From Nostoc sp. FACHB-110 (lineage in GTDB: Bacteria > Cyanobacteriota > Cyanobacteriia > Cyanobacteriales > Nostocaceae): 64,000 bases of DNA. Positions 1-8,385 of this stretch are shown piece by piece. Position numbers and translations under genes: made by a program. The notes under the pieces are model-generated. The model saw only the letters and a program-made list of their open reading frames with translations, did no database searches and had not been told where the DNA came from. Each line of letters opens with the position of its first letter. Positions within the stretch are counted from its first letter, which is position 1. The stretch is taken from positions 53,498 to 117,497 of the forward strand of contig NZ_JACJRU010000021.1 of assembly GCF_014697425.1 (NCBI RefSeq). The letters are read 5' to 3'.

Positions 1-1022
1 ACTCCACAGTTTCCCGTGCGTTACGAGATAGCCCACTGATTAGCTCGAAAGTGCGCGAGGAGATTAAAAAACTCGCGCAGGAGATGAACTATGTACCAAA
101 TGCGATCGCGCAGAGTTTACAAAATCAACGCACCTATACCGTTGGGGTAGTAGTCACTTCCATAGCAGATCCCTTTTTTGGTGAGCTTGTCGAGGGAATC
201 GAACAAGTAGCGCGACAAGCTAGCTTAAATGTCTTACTAAGTGCTTCACATGGAGACTTTGAGCAAGAATTAGCAGCTATTGAGAATTTTAATTATCGGC
301 GCGTAGATGGCATTTTAATAGCAGACTCACGCATTAATAAAGAGTATACAAAGCAGTTAACACAATTAACTGTGCCAACAGTTTTAATTAACATCGCCAC
401 GGAAGAACTAGACAAAACATTTCACTCAGTCGCCCTAGACGATCGCTTGGGTGGTACTTTAGCTGTAGAACATCTGATCAATTTAGGACACACTTCTATT
501 GGCTATCTGGGTGTAGGCGATGGTAGCAAAGCCGACAAACAGCGTTTAGAAGGATATCGTATTGCCCTAAATCAAGCAGGTATACCGCAAAATCCTCAAT
601 GGGTGATCATTCCAAATCAACACCCTGAAGCCATCAAAGATATTGATATTGGCAAAAAAATGCTATCTCAACTAGTCACAGCTGGAGTAACTGCTATCTT
701 TTGCTACAACGATATGGTAGCAGTCGGCGCACTCTTAGCCTGTAGAGAACTAGGTATTTCCGTACCGCAAGATTTAAGCCTCGTAGGATTTGATAATATC
801 GCCCTCAGCAGTTATGTTACGCCACCACTGACAACAGTCAGCCAACGAATGTTAGAGATGGGTCAGTTTGCTATGAATATGTTACTTGACTTATTTCAAG
901 ATAAACCTGTAGAGAATCTCCTTTTATCTCCTTTTTTAGTCACTAGGAGTAGTACAACAAAAGTTAGTAGATTAAAAAATTTTGCGTTAGCAAAGCTCCC
1001 TGAAAGTATCGAACTGAGGTAA
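1..1022 (+). CDS. LacI/GalR-family transcriptional regulator (5' truncated)
   Basis: The reading frame is open from base 3, so the gene enters from outside the window. The first codons give the end of a LacI-type helix-turn-helix (STVSRALRDSPLISSKVREE), so the GTG at 51 is internal and not the start. The hinge helix follows (YVPNAIAQSL) and then a periplasmic-binding-protein-like sensor domain to the stop at 1020-1022, with the family signatures RVDGILIADS, GHTSIGYLGVGD, FCYNDMVAVGAL and LVGFDNIALSSYVTPPLTTV. Such proteins are dimeric repressors that release DNA on binding a sugar or nucleotide-type ligand. The ligand cannot be read from the sequence and the genes it controls would lie to the left of the window. 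Confidence 0.93.
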   Translation, partial: STVSRALRDSPLISSKVREEIKKLAQEMNYVPNAIAQSLQNQRTYTVGVVVTSIADPFFGELVEGIEQVARQASLNVLLSASHGDFEQELAAIENFNYRRVDGILIADSRINKEYTKQLTQLTVPTVLINIATEELDKTFHSVALDDRLGGTLAVEHLINLGHTSIGYLGVGDGSKADKQRLEGYRIALNQAGIPQNPQWVIIPNQHPEAIKDIDIGKKMLSQLVTAGVTAIFCYNDMVAVGALLACRELGISVPQDLSLVGFDNIALSSYVTPPLTTVSQRMLEMGQFAMNMLLDLFQDKPVENLLLSPFLVTRSSTTKVSRLKNFALAKLPESIELR

Positions 1023-1054
1023 ATCACCACTTAAGCTAAACCATTTTTTACATC

Positions 1055-1164
1055 ATATAGGAATCTTATTTGATTATTGAAATTAATTCATAGGGAGAGA
1101 ACAAACAACAGCAAAGAATATAGGGATACTGAGTTTTTTACCCAATCAAATATGAGTCCTATAT
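1055..1164. repeat. MITE-like element, copy 1
   Basis: About 110 bp bounded by imperfect 21-bp inverted repeats: ATATAGGAATCTTATTTGATT at 1055-1075 and the near-complement at 1144-1164 ending GAGTCCTATAT. A related copy lies at 1863-1963; both share internal blocks such as GGGATACTGAGTTTTTT. There is no coding capacity. Single ends of a similar repeat (ATAGCAATCATATTTGATT) occur near 8280 and 42672. Non-autonomous mobile repeat by structure; no transposase partner is identified. Confidence 0.6.
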
Positions 1165-1194
1165 TTTTAGGTTGATAGATTTTTGACTAACTAG

Positions 1195-1241
1195 CTTAAC
1201 TGTCTAAAAATGATTGCTTAACTGTCTTAAATGTCATTGTA
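1195..1241 (+). promoter_or_regulatory. CTTAACTGT direct-repeat motif, copy 1
   Basis: CTTAACTGT occurs at 1195-1203 and 1217-1225, followed directly by CTTAAATGT (1226-1234) and CATTGTA. The first two are 22 bp apart, the last two 9 bp. The same block lies upstream of the microviridin precursor (19472-19536), the phytochelatin-synthase-like gene (28881-28935) and at 34335-34408. It lies 84 bp before the TerB-like gene. Probably a tandem-site operator of a direct-repeat-binding activator; the factor is unknown. Confidence 0.5.
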
Positions 1242-1324
1242 TTTTTGTGTTATTGCTGAGATAGTTAACTTTAAATTCCCACATAAATAGACATACAAAC
1301 AATTAGCGAATAAAAGGAAAATTC

Positions 1325-1807
1325 ATGTCTGATATCAAAAAGCTTGGTACATCTTGGATAATGAATTGGTTTTTTGGTTTTAACCAAACTCCGACAAACG
1401 AAGATAGTCTCACTTATATGCAAGCTGTTTTATGTTGCGCCAAAGGAGATGGAGTGCTTTCACCAGAAGAAAAGAACTGGGCAATTGGATTTTGTGCATC
1501 TTGGGGAGTTGCAGACTGGGTAATCGAAGAACTACAAAAATATGAAGCAGATGAACCTATAGAAAAAGTCATTGCTCGTTCTCCGCAAGTGTCGATAGCA
1601 CAAAGAGATATACTTCTATCGGCAATTTGGGTTTCTGCTGCTAATAAAGAATATAATCAAAAAGAAAAAACCAAGATTCGGAAAATGGCTGCTATTTTAG
1701 GAGTGAAAGAAGAGGTAGTAAAACAGTTAGAGCAGCTACAAAAAGAAGAATCATCTCTACGAAATAAACGCCTCAAGCTTTTATATCCTGAAAAAAGTCC
1801 TTACTAA
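1325..1807 (+). CDS. TerB-like alpha-helical protein
   Basis: A 160-aa all-helical soluble protein. The stretch YMQAVLCCAKGDGVLSPEEKNW followed later by LLSAIWVSAANKEYNQKEKTKIRKMA has the acidic D-G-x-L/x-E pattern and helical repeat of the TerB/DjlA-like metal-binding fold; this is a by-eye family call. The ATG at 1325 has an AAAGGA ribosome site 9 bases upstream. TerB-like proteins are associated with stress and membrane-linked processes but have no defined reaction. The gene is preceded by the CTTAACTGT direct repeats shared with the microviridin promoter and is flanked by two copies of a MITE-like repeat, so it may have arrived or be regulated as a cassette. Confidence 0.6.
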   Translation: MSDIKKLGTSWIMNWFFGFNQTPTNEDSLTYMQAVLCCAKGDGVLSPEEKNWAIGFCASWGVADWVIEELQKYEADEPIEKVIARSPQVSIAQRDILLSAIWVSAANKEYNQKEKTKIRKMAAILGVKEEVVKQLEQLQKEESSLRNKRLKLLYPEKSPY

Positions 1808-1862
1808 GAATTCAATGTGAATGATTAGAGCTTGTTGTTAACAAATGATTTAGGATTGCTAG

Positions 1863-1963
1863 AGGAATCCAATTTGATTAATGAACATATTTGCTTAGGG
1901 AGGGAACAGTAAAAAAGGATTTATGGGTATACTGAGTTTTTTCAGAAATCAAATATGAGTCCT
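1863..1963. repeat. MITE-like element, copy 2
   Basis: About 100 bp with inverted ends AGGAATCCAATTTGATT (1863-1879) and AATCAAATATGAGTCCT (1947-1963). It is the diverged partner of the repeat at 1055-1164 in the same orientation, sharing AGGGAG..GAACA and GTATACTGAGTTTTTT inside. The two copies bracket the TerB-like gene. Confidence 0.6.
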
Positions 1964-2176
1964 ACATATCAATAAAGTTCAGTTAAGGCAACAACTTAGA
2001 CTGGTGTAGGTTGGGTGGAGGAACGGAACCCAACATTTACCCTAGTCTCCGCACTTCAAAAAGTAGTATAAAAGTTACAAAATGCTGGCCAAAGAAGAGA
2101 GTAAAAATACTCACAAGCTCTGCACAGAAAAGATGAGACAATCAGAAAGTTAAAAAATATATGAAACTACAAAAAA

Positions 2177-3857
2177 TTGTCAGCAACATCAGAGATAAAA
2201 ATTAAAAATATCGACCATTTAGGAATAGTAGCTGGGTTGATTGATGAAATCGGAATAGTTGAAATAATCAACAATAAATTAGGAATAGATAAAAGAGAAA
2301 AAATCTCATCAGGAACAGTAGTAAAAGCGATACTACTCAATGGATTAGGATTCGTCTCCAAACCTTTATATTTGTTTAGCCAGTTTTTTGAAGACAAAGC
2401 CATAGAGAAATTATTGGGTTCAAGAGTAAGACATGAGTATATAAATGACGATAAATTGGGAAGAGTGATGGATGAGCTATATAAATATGGGCTAAATAAT
2501 TTATTCATCGAAATAGGATTAGGCATTATTAAAAAATTTCAGATAAAGACAGAATATTCTCATCTAGATGCCACATCATTTCACCTACATGGAGAATACA
2601 AAAGTGAAATAAATCAAGAAAAATCAGCAGAAATAATCAAAGAAAGACCAATAATTATTACGAAAGGATATTCTCGTGACCCTTCGGGTTCGCCAGTCGC
2701 TCATGGGGGAAACCCCCAAGACCGCGCTGGCTCACCATAGACCAGATTTGAAACAATGTGTTTTAGATTTAATCACAACCAGTGATGGGGAGATACCATT
2801 ACTGATGCGAGTTGGAGATGGAAATGAAGCAGATAAAGCTGTATTTGGCAGAATACTAGTAGAGTTTAAAAACCAAATAAATTTTGACAGTATCATGGTT
2901 TGTGATAGTGCATTATATAGTCAAGAGAATCTGAAGTTAATTGAGAATTTAAAATGGATAACTAGAGTACCAATGACGATAAAAAGAGCTAAAGAGTTAG
3001 TACAGTCGATAGAGATACAAGAGATAGATGCAGAAGAAAAAGAAAAAAGAGCAGCCCTAAATTTATCTGGATACAAGTGGAAATCAGAAATAGTTAATTA
3101 TGGTGGAATCAAACAAACTTGGCTAATAGTAGAAAGTAAAAAAAGACAAGAAAGTGATTTAAAGAAGCTAGAGAAAAAGATAAAAACGGAAAAAAGTAAA
3201 GTTGAAAAGCTGCTCAAAGAACTAAAAAGAGAAGATTTTGAAAGTCCAGAACAAGCTCGATATAAACTAAAAGGCATAAACAAGAAACTAAATCTATTTG
3301 AAATCAAAGAAATTCAACTTTTTGAAAGCAAATCAAAAGATAATAAAACTATTTATAAAATGGAAGGATTAGAGTACCAAAAAACAGAGGAGATAGCAAT
3401 AATCAGTCAAGAAGCAGGAAGATTTATCTTAGCAACTAACTTAGTTGATGATGAGAAGTTAAAACCAGAAGAAATTATTACAAATTATAAAAATCAACAG
3501 TCTTGTGAAAGAGGATTTAGATTTCTGAAAGACCCTTTATTTTTTACCGATAGTTTCTTCGTGGAAAATCCAGAAAGAATTGAAACGATGTTATTTTTAA
3601 TGTCTTTGTGCCTGTTGGTTTATAATCTTGGTCAGAGGGAACTGAGAAATAGCTTAAAAAGAGCCAAAGTTGGAGTCAAAAATCAACTAGGTAAATTAAC
3701 AAGCAGTCCCACACTTAGATGGATATTTCAATGTTTTCAAGGGATTCATCTTTTGACTTTAGATGGAGTTGAGCAAATTGTTAATTTAACAGAATCACGC
3801 CATTTTATTTTGAACTTTTTGCCATCCTCTTGTCAAAAATACTATCTAATCTCTTAA
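2177..3857 (+). pseudogene. IS1634-family transposase, interrupted by a 55-bp insertion
   Basis: Two frames form one broken DDE transposase. The first (2177 to about 2680) has the DUF4277-type N-terminus (HLGIVAGLIDEIGIVEIIN, VVKAILLNGLGFVSKPLYLF) and the first catalytic Asp (HLDATSFHLHGEY). The second resumes at the HRPDLKQCVLD segment and carries the second Asp (MVCDSALY) and the Glu region (CERGFRFLKDPLFF). Between them lies a palindromic 55-bp repeat (2681-2735) that shifts the frame by one; removing it restores GYSRD-HRPDL. The rebuilt protein would be about 540 aa, normal for the family. Everything outside the insertion looks intact, so the disruption is recent. No ATG is visible at 2177, so the annotated start is uncertain. 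Confidence 0.88.
2681..2735. repeat. 55-bp palindromic dispersed repeat inserted in transposase
   Basis: The insert begins CCTTCGGGTTCGCCAGTCG and ends GCGCTGGCTCAC. It contains the hairpin GGGGGAAACCCCC and an outer GCCAG..CTGGC pairing. Its composition is GC-rich in an AT-rich gene. It belongs to the type of very small mobile palindromic repeats known from Nostoc genomes. Its exact borders are ambiguous by a few bases because both sides start with C or A. Confidence 0.75.
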
Positions 3858-4184
3858 GAAAAAAAACAATAACAATACAATAATAATTTATCAATATCTG
3901 ACGAGAAAATTAATCGTCCCTGTAATTTTTATGGCTGAGATAAATTATTTTGATTATAAAATAATTTATCTCAGATTATTTCTTTTCAAAATTAGATTTT
4001 TTGATTGTACTTATCTTAATTATCTTGATTTTTTGCGTTTTTATTAGCTGTAATCTCTTTGTGCTTCAATTTGAAGTGCGGAATGTGGGATTTACGCATA
4101 CTTTGTTGGGTTACGCTATCGCTACACCCAACCTACTATTCTCTTAACTGAACCATATTGTCCTATATATAAATACGTAACCCT

Positions 4185-4223
4185 AAATAAAAAAATGGGA
4201 TAATTCCGTTCAGAATTATCCCA
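4185..4223 (-). terminator. Rho-independent terminator of ftsH
   Basis: On the minus strand TGGGATAATTC pairs with GAATTATCCCA around a 6-base loop (11-bp stem, 4196-4223), followed by a T-rich run. It lies 32 bases after the ftsH stop. Confidence 0.85.
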
Positions 4224-4255
4224 AGTCTAGAGTTTAAATTTTCACCACAATTGAT

Positions 4256-6094
4256 TTAAGCAAAGGCGGCGGTTTTTACGTCGTTATTTGCGAGAATTTC
4301 TTGCAATTCTTCAGCATCTACGGTTTCTTTATCAACTAGCATTTGTGCTATTTGATCGAGAATGTGGCGGTTGTTAACTAATACTTCCTTAGCGCGGTTG
4401 TAAGCTGTATCTACCAGTTTACGAACTTCTTCATCAATGGCAGCAGCAGTTTCTTCCGAAAAGTCGCGCTCTGACATGATATCGCGGCCGAGGAACATAT
4501 TGCCTTGTTGACGACCGAGGGCAACTGGGCCTAGTCTGTCGCTCATCCCAAAGCGTGTTATCATCTGGCGAGCAACTCTCGCTACCTGTTGCAGGTCGTT
4601 AGAAGCACCTGTGGTGACTTCTTCTTCACCAAAGATGATTTCTTCAGCTAGACGACCACCTAAGGCCACAGCCATCTGATTTTCAAGATAGGCGCGGCTA
4701 TATAAACCAGTGTCCATCCGGTCTTCGCTGGGGGTGAACCAAGTTAAACCACCTGCACGACCGCGAGGAATAATGCTAATTTTCTGTACGGGGTCATAGT
4801 CGGGCATTAATGCACCAACTAAGGCGTGACCAGCTTCGTGATAAGCTACCAAGGTTTTGCGTTTTTCGCTCATTACCCGGTCTTTCTTTTCTGGGCCAGC
4901 TAACACGCGATCGATGGCATCATTAATTTCATCCATCGAAATTTCAGTTAAGTTGCGACGCGCTGCCAAAATTGCCGCTTCATTCAGCAGGTTAGATAAA
5001 TCTGCACCAGTAAAACCAGGAGTCCGACGGGCAATTTTATCTAAGTCTACATCTTTGGCTAAGGTTTTGCCACGCGCATGAACTTTGAGGATTTCGCTGC
5101 GGCCAGAGTAGTCGGGGCGGTCAACCACAACTTGACGGTCGAAGCGACCAGGACGTAATAACGCTGCGTCTAGTACGTCGGGACGGTTGGTAGCGGCAAT
5201 AATAATGATGCCTGTGTTACCTTCAAAACCATCCATTTCGGTGAGTAACTGGTTGAGGGTCTGTTCCCGTTCGTCGTTACCACCACCTAAACCTGCACCC
5301 CGTTGACGACCTACTGCGTCAATTTCATCGATGAAGACGATACAAGGAGCGTTTGATTTAGCTTGTTCAAATAAGTCGCGGACGCGGGAAGCACCCACAC
5401 CAACGAACATTTCTACGAATTCGGAACCGGAGATGGAGAAGAAAGGTACACCTGCTTCACCAGCAACAGCACGAGCAAGGAGAGTTTTACCTGTACCTGG
5501 AGGGCCAACTAATAGTACACCTTTAGGAATTTTTGCACCGACGGCGGTGAAGCGATCGGCATTTTTAAGAAAGTCTACGACTTCATTTAACTCCAGTTTG
5601 GCTTGGTCAATCCCAGCAACGTCACCGAATGTTACTTGGGTTTGCGGTTCCATTTGCACTCTGGCTTTAGATTTGCCAAAGTTCATGGCTTGGCTACCGG
5701 GGCCATTTTGGGCGCGGCGCAGCAAGAAAAATAAACCAACTAGAAGCAATACAGGGAAGAATAAGCTGCTTAATGCCTTAAACCAAAAACCTTCGTCGGT
5801 TTGGGGCAGAACTGAAATATCAACACCTTTAGAGGCAAGATTATTAACTAGGTCAGGATCGTTGACTAAGTTGACGACTTTTTTCGTACCGTCTCTAGAT
5901 GTCACAAGAGCAGTAGACCGATCTGCACTTAAGCTAACTTTATCTACTCGGCCTTTGTCAACTTCTTGCATAAATTGACTGTAGCGCCATGTTTCTCTGC
6001 TTTGTGGTTGTTTGTCAAAGAATGCTGTTCCTAGCGCAATGACAACAATAAATAGCAGTGCGTACAGCCCAGCATTTCTCCATCTTTTATTCAC
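4256..6094 (-). CDS. ftsH: ATP-dependent zinc metalloprotease FtsH
   Basis: A 612-aa membrane AAA protease that degrades damaged or unassembled membrane proteins; cyanobacterial paralogues act in photosystem II repair. Two N-terminal membrane segments (about residues 9-25 and 107-126) flank a lumenal/periplasmic domain. The AAA module has Walker A GPPGTGKT near residue 198, Walker B CIVFIDEIDAVG, and the second region of homology AATNRPDVLDAALLRPGRFD. The protease domain has the zinc motif HEAGH near residue 419. Length and order match the family, so the gene looks intact. It is a single-gene unit ending in a clear terminator. Which of the several cyanobacterial FtsH paralogues this is cannot be decided by eye. 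Confidence 0.97.
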   Translation of the reverse strand: MNKRWRNAGLYALLFIVVIALGTAFFDKQPQSRETWRYSQFMQEVDKGRVDKVSLSADRSTALVTSRDGTKKVVNLVNDPDLVNNLASKGVDISVLPQTDEGFWFKALSSLFFPVLLLVGLFFLLRRAQNGPGSQAMNFGKSKARVQMEPQTQVTFGDVAGIDQAKLELNEVVDFLKNADRFTAVGAKIPKGVLLVGPPGTGKTLLARAVAGEAGVPFFSISGSEFVEMFVGVGASRVRDLFEQAKSNAPCIVFIDEIDAVGRQRGAGLGGGNDEREQTLNQLLTEMDGFEGNTGIIIIAATNRPDVLDAALLRPGRFDRQVVVDRPDYSGRSEILKVHARGKTLAKDVDLDKIARRTPGFTGADLSNLLNEAAILAARRNLTEISMDEINDAIDRVLAGPEKKDRVMSEKRKTLVAYHEAGHALVGALMPDYDPVQKISIIPRGRAGGLTWFTPSEDRMDTGLYSRAYLENQMAVALGGRLAEEIIFGEEEVTTGASNDLQQVARVARQMITRFGMSDRLGPVALGRQQGNMFLGRDIMSERDFSEETAAAIDEEVRKLVDTAYNRAKEVLVNNRHILDQIAQMLVDKETVDAEELQEILANNDVKTAAFA

Positions 6095-6172
6095 TGAGGT
6101 CTATCCTCCTGTATTTTTTGTGCTTTCGCGGAGCGTCTCAATTGAGAGGGCGTTATTAAGAATTATGTTAAC

Positions 6173-6997
6173 TTATCTTAAGGTATAACAAAATGAACCG
6201 CCTGTCATGTTAAAAAGCCTCCTAATTTCCTGAAAATTCGTATGGTAGGGATTATATTGTAGCGACCCTGAAGTTTGCTCAACAGTATGAATCGGGATAA
6301 TTTCAACCACACTATTAGTGTAGGCGATCGCGTCAAAACCCGTGACAAGCTCTGGTGTCCAAGGTTCTTCGCACACCTGTATTTGCTGATGTTGCAGCCA
6401 TTTGAGGATGGTTGAGCGCGTAATTCCGGGTAAAATCCCTACTTCTAAGGGCGGTGTCCACCAACGCTCATTTCGCCATCCCCAAAGATTACCCGTAGAA
6501 GTTTCTAACCAATTACCCGCAACATCAACTAAAATCGCTTCTTGGGCAGCTAAACTTTGTACACTAGCTTTAGCTAACCAAGCACTGAGATAATTCCCAG
6601 TTTTATGAGAAGGCAGGTTGCGCGAAAATTCCGATTCGGATATGGCACATTTGACCCCGTGTTGTTGTTTTTCGGCTAAATCTGGGGGTAAATTTCTGCC
6701 AATTATCCACTCTCTGCCATCGGGAAACAAGGCAATTCTCAAAACTGGGAAATGACTAGATAGGATTTGTGCGCCTTGATAGATTCTGTTCCAGTCTGGT
6801 TGCGACCAAGCAAAAGTTTGGATGCTGGAGTTGAGGCGATCGCAATGAGCCTGCCAGTTAGTTAAACTACTATCGAGAGAATTTTGATAAATCCGCAGTG
6901 TAGTAAACACCGTAGCCCCATAAAGCAAGCCCGGATCGTTAATATCTAATTCCAGCGTTTGGGACTGGATTAATTTGCCGTTATACCAATAAATAAT
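6173..6997 (-). CDS. Class IV aminotransferase (PabC/branched-chain type), probable ATT start
   Basis: A fold-type IV PLP enzyme related to aminodeoxychorismate lyase and branched-chain aminotransferases: LLYGATVFTTLRIY near the start, AILVDVAGNWLETSTGNLWGW, PGITRSTILKWL and the late AYTNSVVEIIPI. The first ordinary start codon (TTG at 6928) falls inside the conserved first strand. The frame continues upstream as IYWYNGKLIQSQTLELDINDPG, which matches the usual N-terminus (M-YWYNG-LI). No ATG, GTG or TTG occurs there before the in-frame stop. An AGGCAGG ribosome site stands just before ATT codons at 6997 and 6994, so translation may begin at ATT and give about 274 aa. The exact substrate is unassigned. 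Confidence 0.8.
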   Translation of the reverse strand: MIYWYNGKLIQSQTLELDINDPGLLYGATVFTTLRIYQNSLDSSLTNWQAHCDRLNSSIQTFAWSQPDWNRIYQGAQILSSHFPVLRIALFPDGREWIIGRNLPPDLAEKQQHGVKCAISESEFSRNLPSHKTGNYLSAWLAKASVQSLAAQEAILVDVAGNWLETSTGNLWGWRNERWWTPPLEVGILPGITRSTILKWLQHQQIQVCEEPWTPELVTGFDAIAYTNSVVEIIPIHTVEQTSGSLQYNPYHTNFQEIRRLFNMTGGSFCYTLR

Positions 6998-7106
6998 TTT
7001 TACCTGCCTTATTTAGCCATCTGTGACTGAATATTTAACGCGATGATGGGATTTTTGTGATGGGTTGGGAATGATAGATATTGCATATAAACCTTAGATA
7101 ATACTT

Positions 7107-8273
7107 ATGGTAGATGCGATCGCTCAAAAATTGAATCAATTTTTCGCGGCTAGAAAAATGAAACGTTTCCTAAAACAACATCTCTGGTTGGGGCTAGTTT
7201 GTGGAATTTTAGTGTTTTTGCTGGTAGTCCATCCAGCACAGTCACAACAACCTGCAGCACAAACTACTCAACCACCATTAACTGTAGCAACCAGAGCCAT
7301 TCCCCCGTTTGTATTTGTGGAAAAAAATGAACTCTCTGGTTTCAGTATTGAACTTTGGCGCAGTATTGCCAAGAACATAGATGCAGAATTTAAATTTGTT
7401 GAGTATCCTAACGTCGCTGATTTGCTATCAGCCGTTCAAAATGGCAAAGCTGACGCAGGTATAGCAGCCATCTCGATTACAGCAGAACGTCAGCAACAAT
7501 TTGATTTTTCCTTACCCATGTTTACGGGGGGATTACAAATTTTAGTCCGTGACTCCAAAGGCAGTTCTGGTAGTACACCTAATATACTGTCATTATTTTT
7601 CTCGGCTGCGCTTTTACAAGTGATTGGCTTGGCTTTGTTGCTTATTGTCGTAGCGGCTCACATCATTTGGTTATCTGAACGTAATCACAAAGAAGGTATG
7701 ATTCCTCAATCTTACTTTCCTGGGATTTTTAAAGCTGGTTGGTGGGCTGCGGCTACCTTAGCGACTCAAGCGGATGAAATGCCCAAAGGAGTTATTGGTC
7801 GTGTGTTAGCTATTATCTGGATGTTTATTGGCGTTTTGTTTGTTGCTTACTTTACAGCCGCCGCGACTACTTCTTTAACTGTGCAACAACTACAAGGAGA
7901 TATTAATAGTGTCGATGATCTGCCCGGAAAGGTAGTGGCGACAACAACCGGTAGTACTGCTGCAACATACTTAAAAGAACACAAAATCTCAATTTTAGAA
8001 GTGCCAAAAATTGAGCAGGCTTATGAAGCTTTAGAAGCTAAAAAAGCTGATGCTGTTGTATTTGATGCTCCTGTACTTTTGTATTATGCAGCCAATCAAG
8101 GTCAAGGGAAAGTAGAAGTTGTGGGCAGTGTTTTCCGGGAAGAAAATTACGGTATTGTCTTACCCAATAATAGCCCCTACCGCAAATCTATCAATCGTGC
8201 TTTGCTCAAACTCAAAGAGGATGGCACTTATCAAGCGTTATATGATAAGTGGTTTAGTGTGAAAAAATCTTGA
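7107..8273 (+). CDS. Prokaryotic ionotropic glutamate-receptor-like channel (GluR0 type, non-K+ filter)
   Basis: A 388-aa protein built as signal peptide, S1 ligand lobe, TM1, pore loop, TM2, S2 ligand lobe. The signal/anchor runs from about residue 18 (KRFLKQHLWLGLVCGILVFLLVV), so ATG 7158 is a good alternative start. S1 has LTVATRAIPPFVF and GKADAGIAAISITAERQQQFDFS. Membrane helices are at about 165-190 and 222-250, with the pore stretch GWWAAATLATQADEMP between. S2 has GKVVATTTGSTAATYLKEH and ends like solute-binding proteins (DGTYQALYDKWF). In GluR0-type channels the loop carries the K+ filter TVGYGD; here it reads ATQAD, so K+ selectivity is not expected. The ligand is probably an amino acid, by family. 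Confidence 0.85.
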   Translation: MVDAIAQKLNQFFAARKMKRFLKQHLWLGLVCGILVFLLVVHPAQSQQPAAQTTQPPLTVATRAIPPFVFVEKNELSGFSIELWRSIAKNIDAEFKFVEYPNVADLLSAVQNGKADAGIAAISITAERQQQFDFSLPMFTGGLQILVRDSKGSSGSTPNILSLFFSAALLQVIGLALLLIVVAAHIIWLSERNHKEGMIPQSYFPGIFKAGWWAAATLATQADEMPKGVIGRVLAIIWMFIGVLFVAYFTAAATTSLTVQQLQGDINSVDDLPGKVVATTTGSTAATYLKEHKISILEVPKIEQAYEALEAKKADAVVFDAPVLLYYAANQGQGKVEVVGSVFREENYGIVLPNNSPYRKSINRALLKLKEDGTYQALYDKWFSVKKS

Positions 8274-8385
8274 ATTGGATATAGCAATCATATTTGATTG
8301 TTAAATTACTGGTGAAGTTAGGAAATGGGGAGTAGGAAGTGGATGTGTTCACAAACTTAATGTGAAACAGGATTACAGGCTTTTG

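Larger units (their letters stand above)
2048..4082 (+). mobile_element. IS1634-family insertion sequence (inactivated)
   Basis: The boundaries are proposed from the terminal inverted repeat TCCGCACTTCAAA at 2048-2060 and TTTGAAGTGCGGA at 4070-4082, enclosing one transposase frame. No clear target duplication is visible. A second, outer inverted pair (GTTCAGTTAAG at 1977-1987, CTTAACTGAAC at 4143-4153), plus an AGGTTGGGT/ACCCAACCT pair between, suggests insertion into a pre-existing palindromic repeat or slightly wider ends. The transposase is frameshifted, so the copy should not move by itself. Confidence 0.7.

Noticed and set aside
1195..1241. Classical Pho box
   Set aside because: The cyanobacterial Pho box is CTTAACC-type with 11-bp spacing; the units here are CTTAACTGT with 9-bp spacing, and the downstream genes are not phosphate genes.
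4857..5978. Long plus-strand frames inside ftsH
   Set aside because: They are antisense to a well-conserved gene and show low-complexity, Ser/Thr/Arg-rich translation typical of shadow frames.
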